Below, piece after piece: positions 34,695 through 38,851 of a stretch of 38,851 bases of DNA; position 1 is the first letter of the stretch; every line of letters begins with the position of its first letter. Where the stretch lies: NCBI GenBank assembly GCA_020629055.1, contig JAHDEB010000037.1, positions 1 through 38,851 of the forward strand, given 5' to 3'. The translations under genes and the position numbers were made by a program. The notes beneath the pieces are model-generated. The model did no database searches. It was given only the letters and a program-made list of their open reading frames with translations, and was not told the origin of the DNA. The stretch is from Chloroflexota bacterium. Its GTDB lineage: Bacteria > Chloroflexota > Anaerolineae > Promineifilales > Promineifilaceae.

Positions 34695-35100
34695 GCTCAT
34701 GCTCCTCTTCTTCTGCTTCGTACTCTTCTCCTTCCTCGTCGTCGTCGTCGTCTTCTTCTTCTTCGTACTCCTCTTCTGCGTACGCTTCTTCACCTTCACC
34801 ATATGCCGCAGCCGGTTCTGGGTTTAGCAACATATTGTTGGCTTCATCTAATTTAGTTTGATATTCAGCTTCTCTTTCTTGCATGATGGTCAAAGCTTCT
34901 TGAAGCTGTGCGTTTTGTGTTTCTAGAGCCGCTTCTGCTTCACCCGATGTCACTTCGAGTGTAATCGGCTCATTGCCGCCCGCTTGAGAAGCGGTTGCGA
35001 AATTGCCAAATCCGCCGTTACTGAAAAGTGCTGCGATAATTAAAAGTGCCCCGACCGCTGTACCGGTACCGATCAAATTCATTATTTTGTTTTTATTCAT
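34663..35100 (-). CDS. A1: membrane-anchored coiled-coil protein with Glu/Tyr-rich acidic tail
   Basis: A 145-aa protein with AGGAG upstream. It has a short basic N-terminus, a hydrophobic segment (about 8-28, LIGTGTAVGALLIIAALF), a short coiled coil (about 50-87) and a tail of about 46 residues made almost only of Glu, Asp, Tyr, Gly and His (for example EEEYEEEEDDDDDEEGEEY). The coiled coil includes EREAEYQTKLDEANNML. This unit is repeated about four times in the divergent paralogue A2, which also ends in a Glu/Tyr tail. The tail should lie outside the membrane and could bind cations or a basic partner. The tail's GAG codons also supply the ribosome-binding site for B1. The family is unknown to me. 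Confidence 0.7.
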   Translation of the reverse strand: MNKNKIMNLIGTGTAVGALLIIAALFSNGGFGNFATASQAGGNEPITLEVTSGEAEAALETQNAQLQEALTIMQEREAEYQTKLDEANNMLLNPEPAAAYGEGEEAYAEEEYEEEEDDDDDEEGEEYEAEEEEHEHGEEEGEYSG

Positions 35101-35123
35101 GATAATAATCTCCTGTAATTGTC

Positions 35124-35177
35124 GACGGCGTTTTGGGATAAAAAATTAATCAGATGATTTGAGAATAAAACGCCGTC
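35124..35177. promoter_or_regulatory. Perfect 11-bp inverted repeat upstream of A1
   Basis: GACGGCGTTTT (35124-35134) and AAAACGCCGTC (35167-35177) are perfect arms around a 32-nt AT-rich spacer, 23 bp before the A1 start. No T-run follows on the minus strand, so it is an operator or a 5' leader hairpin rather than a terminator for apbE. Confidence 0.5.
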
Positions 35178-35228
35178 TCTGTCTCTGCTATTGATAAATC
35201 AATCTTAATCTTTATAGATGGTGTCTGT

Positions 35229-35268
35229 TTAAACGTCACACTAAGCTTTGTTAAATCTTTCTTAAATC
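35229..35268. promoter_or_regulatory. 11-bp-period direct repeats upstream of A1 (response-regulator sites)
   Basis: TTAAACG (35229), ACTAAGC (35240), TTAAATC (35251) and TTAAATC (35262) start exactly 11 bp apart; the second is a weak match. The last two are identical and separated by 4 bp. This is the layout bound by PhoB/OmpR-family regulators, and one is encoded at 32796-33485. The repeats lie between apbE and A1. Confidence 0.5.
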
Positions 35269-35274
35269 GTGACT

Positions 35275-36225
35275 TTACATTTCGGCGGCTGGCTGAAACA
35301 GGGGCTTCATCGGCCGGGTAAGGTGCAGTTGCTCGTCTTGGTCGATGAGAACGGCAGCGATCTGTTGTTCTTCTAAAAGGGCGATTCCTGTATCTAGCCC
35401 GGCAACCAGCGTGGCGGTAGCCCAGGCTTCGGCCGTGCAGGCGTCTGCGTGCAAAACAGAGACCGTCAGTAAGTTGGTGTCGGCCGGCCGGCCGGTGGTG
35501 GGGTCGATGATGTGATGCGCTTGCTCATTTCCCTGCTGCCAGCAGCGATAGTCGATGCCTGATGTTGCGAGGGTGCTGTTATTAAGCCAGATTCGGCCAA
35601 CATCTACTGCTTGCCCCCATGGGGCGGAGACCGCTACCGGCCAACCGGGCCAGTTTCCCGGTCCATCCCCGGCCGTTAAATCTCCCCCCGCATCGACCAA
35701 GCATGGTCCAAACGCATGCAGAAAATCCCGACAGGCTTGGGCCGTATATCCTTTGGCCAAGCCGCCAAAATCAAGTTGGGTGCCGGCCGCAAGCTTAACC
35801 ATCTGTTGATCAGGGTGTAGCAAAACCTGAGAGCGGCTGGGTGTGCTGTCCGCTTTTGGTGATCGGGCGGGCTGCTGCGTTCTTGTCATTCCCATCGTTT
35901 CAAAAGATTGGTCGTATCCGGCATTTTGAAGTTCGCGCAGCAACGTAAAGTCAAACCGGCCGTTGGTCACCCCTTTTAACTCTTGCCCTATCTGTACCAG
36001 CTCCCAAATTTCATCAGATACCGGTATCCATTCACCAGCCCGGGCGTTTAACCGCATCAGTTCACTGTCTGCTTTAAATCGAGAGAGACGGTTCTCTTCA
36101 TTATTGAAGAGGGTTTCAGCATGGGCCAAAGGCTCAGCTGCAAATTGCTCATCTGCGTACAGCCATGCTGCCATGTGGCACCCCATCGCTTTAAACTCTC
36201 TGCTGTCCTCATAAACGTTTATCAT
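35275..36225 (-). CDS. apbE: ApbE-family FAD:protein FMN transferase
   Basis: A 316-aa enzyme of the family that cleaves FAD and attaches FMN to a Ser or Thr of a target protein, usually outside the cytoplasm. Family blocks visible are ENRLSRFKADSELMRLNARAG near residues 43-63, the DFGGLAKGYTAQA core, VDAGGDL, TSGIDYR and HHIIDPTTGRP (about 235-245). ACTAEAWATATLVAG holds the late metal-site region. There is no signal peptide or lipobox at the N-terminus (MINVYEDSREFKAMGCHMAA), so this copy seems cytoplasmic, unlike many ApbE proteins. GGAG lies 7 nt before the ATG. It heads the minus-strand train with A1, B1 and the heme protein. No standard acceptor motif (D-x-x-S/T-G-A-S/T) is visible in its neighbours. 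Confidence 0.9.
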   Translation of the reverse strand: MINVYEDSREFKAMGCHMAAWLYADEQFAAEPLAHAETLFNNEENRLSRFKADSELMRLNARAGEWIPVSDEIWELVQIGQELKGVTNGRFDFTLLRELQNAGYDQSFETMGMTRTQQPARSPKADSTPSRSQVLLHPDQQMVKLAAGTQLDFGGLAKGYTAQACRDFLHAFGPCLVDAGGDLTAGDGPGNWPGWPVAVSAPWGQAVDVGRIWLNNSTLATSGIDYRCWQQGNEQAHHIIDPTTGRPADTNLLTVSVLHADACTAEAWATATLVAGLDTGIALLEEQQIAAVLIDQDEQLHLTRPMKPLFQPAAEM

Positions 36226-36346
36226 CGATCATCTCCAATGCTATTAACGGATCTCTTTTTCTTCCGACCCATAGGGTCTTTGTCATCCGCCTACGGCATC
36301 GTATGTCATGCGCCTTGGCCGTATATCAACACAAACTCAACCCAAC

Positions 36347-36421
36347 TTAAATCAAGTTTAAATAGCCATTTTTTAACGCTGATTTAAATCTGCTTAAGTT
36401 TGAATTAAGGGGGATTAATTC
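36347..36421. promoter_or_regulatory. TTAA direct-repeat array between apbE and A2
   Basis: TTAA-headed heptamers begin at 36347 (TTAAATC), 36358, 36373, 36384 (TTAAATC), 36394, 36405 and 36415. The steps are 11, 15, 11, 10, 11 and 10 bp. All read in the same direction. The array fits cooperative binding of the OmpR/PhoB-type regulator encoded in this locus, and lies where it could control both apbE and A2. TTTGAA (36399) and CATATT (36421) are a weak promoter pair at its right end. Confidence 0.55.
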
Positions 36422-36517
36422 ATATTTCAAACAAGCTCCAGTTTGCTCCCCTAGCATGGCGAACAGATATCCGGCCCAATTTGGAGGACCGGAAAAATGC
36501 AATTATTGGAGATAATT

Positions 36518-37348
36518 ATGAGTTCAAAAGAAACTGAAAAAAGACGATCCCGGTTACTTGTAGGTGCCGGAACCCTCTCAGCCGTGCTGATCGGAACCTT
36601 TATGGCCTTTGGCGGCCCATCGGCTATTGGAGCGATTCAAGCGGCCGGTAGCATTGATGCTGTGACAACGGTGTCAGATGTTCAATCAGAGAATGAAACC
36701 CTGCGGGAGGCGGTTGCAGCTCTACAGAGCAACGAAACGTTGTACAAAGAGCAGGTGCAAGCGGCGAACGGAATCATCGCTGAATTACAGGCTGATTTGA
36801 ATGATACGGTGGCAACTTATGATGGGGTGCTGGCCGAATATGACCAAAGTTTGGCAGATTTACAGTCACAAAATGGTGACTTGGTCGGGCAACTCCAAGA
36901 GCTCGCCGGCCGAGACGCAGCCTATTCAACAGACTTAGAATCAGCCAACCTGCTTTTGACAGAAAAAGGTGCGGCTATCGAAGCGATGACGGAACGCGAG
37001 GCGGAATTTCTAGCCGCGATCGAACAGGCGAATGGATCGGTGACGGTGTTGCAAAATGAACTTTACAGTTCTCAACAACAGCTGGTGAATTTGAACGCAC
37101 AATATACCGATCTACAGAACTTGGTTACGGTCTTACAGGCGCGTGAGCTTGAATATCAAGCCCGGATCAATCAGTTTAACCAAGCGGTTCAGTCCAACAG
37201 CCGAAGCGGCGATGGCGGTGGTTACGAAGAACACGGAGAGTATGAAGAAGAGGGTGAGGAGCACGAGGAATACGAAGAGGAGGGTGAGGAATATGCAGAA
37301 GAAGAGGAATACGTAGAAGAAGAGGAGGAAGAGGAATACGATGACTAG
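36518..37348 (+). CDS. A2: membrane-anchored long coiled-coil protein with Glu/Tyr-rich acidic tail
   Basis: A 276-aa paralogue of A1. The ATG at 36518 has GGAG 6 nt upstream. An in-frame ATG at 36497 also has GGAGG and would add seven residues, so the start is not certain. The product has a basic N-terminus (KETEKRRSR), one hydrophobic segment (LLVGAGTLSAVLIGTFMAF) and a coiled coil of about 180 residues. The coiled coil includes about four related units: NETLYKEQVQAANGII, GRDAAYSTDLESANLLL, EREAEFLAAIEQANGSV and ARELEYQARINQFNQAV. A tail of about 45 residues rich in Glu, Tyr, Gly and His ends EEEEEEEYDD. A single EREAEY unit in A1 matches these. It is divergent from apbE and overlaps B2. 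The function is unknown. Confidence 0.75.
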   Translation: MSSKETEKRRSRLLVGAGTLSAVLIGTFMAFGGPSAIGAIQAAGSIDAVTTVSDVQSENETLREAVAALQSNETLYKEQVQAANGIIAELQADLNDTVATYDGVLAEYDQSLADLQSQNGDLVGQLQELAGRDAAYSTDLESANLLLTEKGAAIEAMTEREAEFLAAIEQANGSVTVLQNELYSSQQQLVNLNAQYTDLQNLVTVLQARELEYQARINQFNQAVQSNSRSGDGGGYEEHGEYEEEGEEHEEYEEEGEEYAEEEEYVEEEEEEEYDD

Positions 37349-37829
37349 TGCCATTAGAAAACGGCCGAAAGGCAAGCAGAATGGTGCACTCACGGTGCTT
37401 CTTACCTCTGGCGGTATATTAACCACCCTCGTTGGCAGCAACTTAATTGCTGGGCGGGACTGGGTCGAGTCGATTGTGCCTGAACATACGGTTGATCAAG
37501 CTTTGCTTGATGTACAACCCGGCTCGATTCCTTCGGTGAACGCATATGAAGGCGTTGATTTACAATTGCCCGATGTGGGTCGTTTGCCCCGGCCGGTGGC
37601 GGCGCCTGCCCTGTCTCTTAGCGAACGGGTTATTTTAATGGATGGGGGGCAAGCGGTTGCGACTGAAGGCACAAGTGCCAACATCGCGCTCCCCGAGATT
37701 CCTCAAGTGGCTGCACCGGTGATTCCAAAACGGCCGCAGGTAAATGTCCAATCGGTTTCGGTCGAGTTGCCACCTATTCCTGATGTGCATATTCCTCAGC
37801 CGGTAACAACAAGCAGCTCTTCTAAATAA
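37341..37829 (+). CDS. B2: small membrane-anchored protein with conserved IPDV/IP-PV tail
   Basis: A 162-aa paralogue of B1. Its ATG lies inside the end of A2 (ATGACTAG, 8-bp overlap with the A2 stop) and its ribosome-binding site is the GAGG of A2's Glu codons, so translation is coupled. The order is: basic N-terminus (KRPKGKQNG), one membrane helix (LTVLLTSGGILTTLVGSNLIAG), then a Pro/Val/Ile-rich external region that ends PPIPDVHIPQPVTTSSSSK. This tail matches that of B1 (PIPDV, then IPKPV, then Ser-rich end), and the helix shares the G-x-x-L-x-T-x-x-G-x-x-L pattern. B2 has an extra external stretch of about 50 residues. A strong terminator follows at 37894. The family is unknown to me. 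Confidence 0.75.
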   Translation: MTSAIRKRPKGKQNGALTVLLTSGGILTTLVGSNLIAGRDWVESIVPEHTVDQALLDVQPGSIPSVNAYEGVDLQLPDVGRLPRPVAAPALSLSERVILMDGGQAVATEGTSANIALPEIPQVAAPVIPKRPQVNVQSVSVELPPIPDVHIPQPVTTSSSSK

Positions 37830-37893
37830 GAGTAAGCGTTAAGAATAAGAAGGTAATGGCACAGCCAAGTTACCAACTTAGCGGTTTATTTTT

Positions 37894-37928
37894 AAGGCCC
37901 GTCTGACATTTTTGACAGACGGGCCTTT
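37894..37928 (+). terminator. Rho-independent terminator of the A2-B2 unit
   Basis: GGCCCGTCTG (37897-37906) pairs perfectly with CAGACGGGCC (37916-37925) around a 9-nt loop, with TTTT after. It lies about 65 bp past the B2 stop and separates this locus from the TetR gene. Confidence 0.85.
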
Positions 37929-37963
37929 TAACATTACTTGCCACTTCACTACCGTTTGTGTTA

Positions 37964-37981
37964 ACTTACCAACCGATAAGT
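37964..37981. promoter_or_regulatory. Operator candidate of the TetR gene
   Basis: ACTTA (37964-37968) and TAAGT (37977-37981) are perfect arms around 8 bp, with weaker symmetry outside (TTAACTTA against TAAGTAA). The site ends 26 bp before the TetR start codon, a usual place for autorepression. Confidence 0.35.
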
Positions 37982-38007
37982 AACCTTTCCTAAGTGAAAA
38001 TTATCCT

Positions 38008-38628
38008 ATGATCAAAATCGACAAAATCTCTAGCCGCCAAGAAGAAATTATTGCCAAATCTGCCACGCTCTTTCGTGAGAAAGGATATATTGCGACCAGC
38101 ATTCGCGATATCAGCGAATCTCTCGATATGACGTCGGCCGCACTTTATTATCATTTTAAAAATAAAGAAGAGATTTTATTGGCGATTATGCATTTAGGCT
38201 TAAGCAACTTGATTTTGGCTGTCGAAGCGGCCGTGGCAGACCAAGAAGAGATTTGGGATAAAATTCGGGCCGCATTTCAGACCCACATGCGGGCTAGCCT
38301 AGACTATCAAGATTTCGCCTATGTTTTATTGAAGGACCTAAGACACTTAAGCCCTGAATGGCGAGACGAAGTCGTCGCAAAACGTGACGCCTATGATCGT
38401 TATTGGGACCGTATGCTGGCTGAGGCGCGCGAAAAGGATGTGATCGCAGAACACATTGACCTTGAGATGTTTCGTCTGTTGGCTTTTGGGGCGATTAATT
38501 TGGCTATTTCGTGGTACAAGCCGACCGGCCGATATTCCCCGGAGCAGATTGCAGACCTGTTTTTAGATTACTTAGGTGGTGGGGTTAAGACAAGTTTAGC
38601 TGAGGTAACAAGCCAGATCGCATCGTAG
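38008..38628 (+). CDS. TetR-family transcriptional regulator
   Basis: A 206-aa regulator with an N-terminal DNA-binding domain (about 9-55): AKSATLFREKGYIATSIRDI, then MTSAALYYHFKNKEEIL, the classical TetR recognition region. The C-terminal domain is helical and ends with an SPEQIADLFLDYLGGG segment similar to KstR2-like or AcrR-like members. It lies convergent to a thioesterase gene, which points to acyl-CoA or lipid metabolism as the regulated process. The ligand is unknown. The upstream region has an imperfect palindrome at 37964-37981. Confidence 0.93.
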   Translation: MIKIDKISSRQEEIIAKSATLFREKGYIATSIRDISESLDMTSAALYYHFKNKEEILLAIMHLGLSNLILAVEAAVADQEEIWDKIRAAFQTHMRASLDYQDFAYVLLKDLRHLSPEWRDEVVAKRDAYDRYWDRMLAEAREKDVIAEHIDLEMFRLLAFGAINLAISWYKPTGRYSPEQIADLFLDYLGGGVKTSLAEVTSQIAS

Positions 38629-38650
38629 CGATTACGTTCCGATTCCAAAG

Positions 38651-38851
38651 TTATTCAATAATTTCAGGGTTATCCAGATCAATCATAATTTGCCGCACTG
38701 ATTCTGGAATGGGAGCCTTTGCCCGCTTTTTATAGTCGTATCCGACCATAACCGCCTCGCCTACGGCCGCTACTTTTTGATAGTTGTGGCTCACAATCGT
38801 CTGCTCCATGGTGCAGCGATATTCTTCTAATTTGGTAATGCGGGCTGTCAC
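38651..38851 (-). CDS. Acyl-CoA thioesterase, hot-dog (4HBT) family, 3' part
   Basis: Only the C-terminal 66 codons lie in the window and the frame stays open at the window edge, so the gene begins outside. The residues (ITKLEEYRCTMEQTIV, then VGEAVMVGYDYKKRAKAPIP) match the last two strands and the closing P-E-S-V-R-Q-I-M helix of YbgC/4-hydroxybenzoyl-CoA thioesterase-like proteins, which hydrolyse acyl-CoA to acid and CoA. The active-site Asp lies in the missing N-terminal part, so activity cannot be judged. It is convergent with the TetR gene, 22 bp apart. Confidence 0.7.
   Translation of the reverse strand: MTARITKLEEYRCTMEQTIVSHNYQKVAAVGEAVMVGYDYKKRAKAPIPESVRQIMIDLDNPEIIE

Noticed and set aside
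34695-34802. Lys/Thr-rich N-terminal extension of B1
   Set aside because: It is a frame-shifted reading of A1's GAA/GAG/GAC run. The internal ATG at 34694 has its own ribosome-binding site and yields a product matching B2.
34658-34861. Ser-rich reading frame opposite the A1 tail
   Set aside because: It is the complement of the Glu/Asp codon run of A1 (TCC/TCT repeats). It has no ribosome-binding site and extreme low complexity.
37133-37441. Phe/Leu-rich reading frame opposite the end of A2
   Set aside because: It is the complement of the Glu-codon tail. The apparent membrane protein is an artefact of TTC/CTC repeats.
1-38851. CRISPR array, tRNA or rRNA genes
   Set aside because: No regularly spaced direct repeats with unique spacers, and no cloverleaf or rRNA-like segments were seen on reading both strands. 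Very short or divergent examples could be missed by eye.

Overview
The window looks like chromosomal DNA of an uncultured Chloroflexota bacterium (Anaerolineae-like). This is inferred from gene content, not from a marker gene. The clues are two large STAND regulators (helix-turn-helix, NB-ARC-type ATPase, TPR), several big secreted proteins sharing a short hydrophobic Y/F-L/F-P-F/M-I/V motif at or near the C-terminus, and a CoA-transferase/hydratase pair of the mesaconyl-CoA type. Base composition is moderate. The palindrome CGGCCG occurs about 110 times by eye count, against roughly 10 expected, across genes on both strands. I saw no tRNA, rRNA, CRISPR array, transposase or phage gene.

Layout. 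63-2063 (minus): tandem FemAB/GNAT-like paralogues. 2292-5623 (plus): a membrane protein of unknown function, then tex. 5624-6007: a dispersed repeat and a terminator. 6008-9150: a 53-aa protein divergent from an XRE-STAND-TPR regulator, with an operator-like repeat cluster between them. 9162-9767 (minus): a small secreted beta-sandwich protein. 10000-10296 (plus): a small Cys/His protein. 10298-12292 (minus): CoA transferase and hot-dog hydratase. 12427-14585 (plus): an M23 lipoprotein and an Erm/KsgA-type rRNA methyltransferase. 14959-18828 (plus): a 1,289-aa secreted subtilase behind a long, hairpin-rich leader. 18829-19350: a hairpin-rich MITE-like element, a second copy of the dispersed repeat and two terminators. 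19351-25721 (minus): a lipoprotein followed by a 1,884-aa secreted protein combining an HExxH metallopeptidase-like domain, VWA, calcium-binding repeats and a streptopain-like cysteine peptidase. 25985-28771 (plus): a second STAND-TPR regulator. 29027-31330 (plus): a secreted beta-propeller protein.

The most unusual region is 31430-37829. A minus-strand gene train reads apbE (flavin transferase), a coiled-coil protein with a Glu/Tyr-rich tail (A1), a small membrane-anchored Pro/Val-rich protein (B1), a ferric-reductase-like heme b membrane protein, an OmpR-type response regulator and a histidine kinase. Divergent from apbE is a second pair, A2-B2, paralogous to A1-B1. TTAA direct repeats with a 10-11 bp period lie upstream of both pairs and fit binding sites for the local response regulator. 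I infer a two-component-controlled, envelope-associated redox module built around flavin transfer and transmembrane heme, with an apparently undescribed A/B protein pair. The window ends with a TetR regulator and the 3' part of a convergent thioesterase gene.
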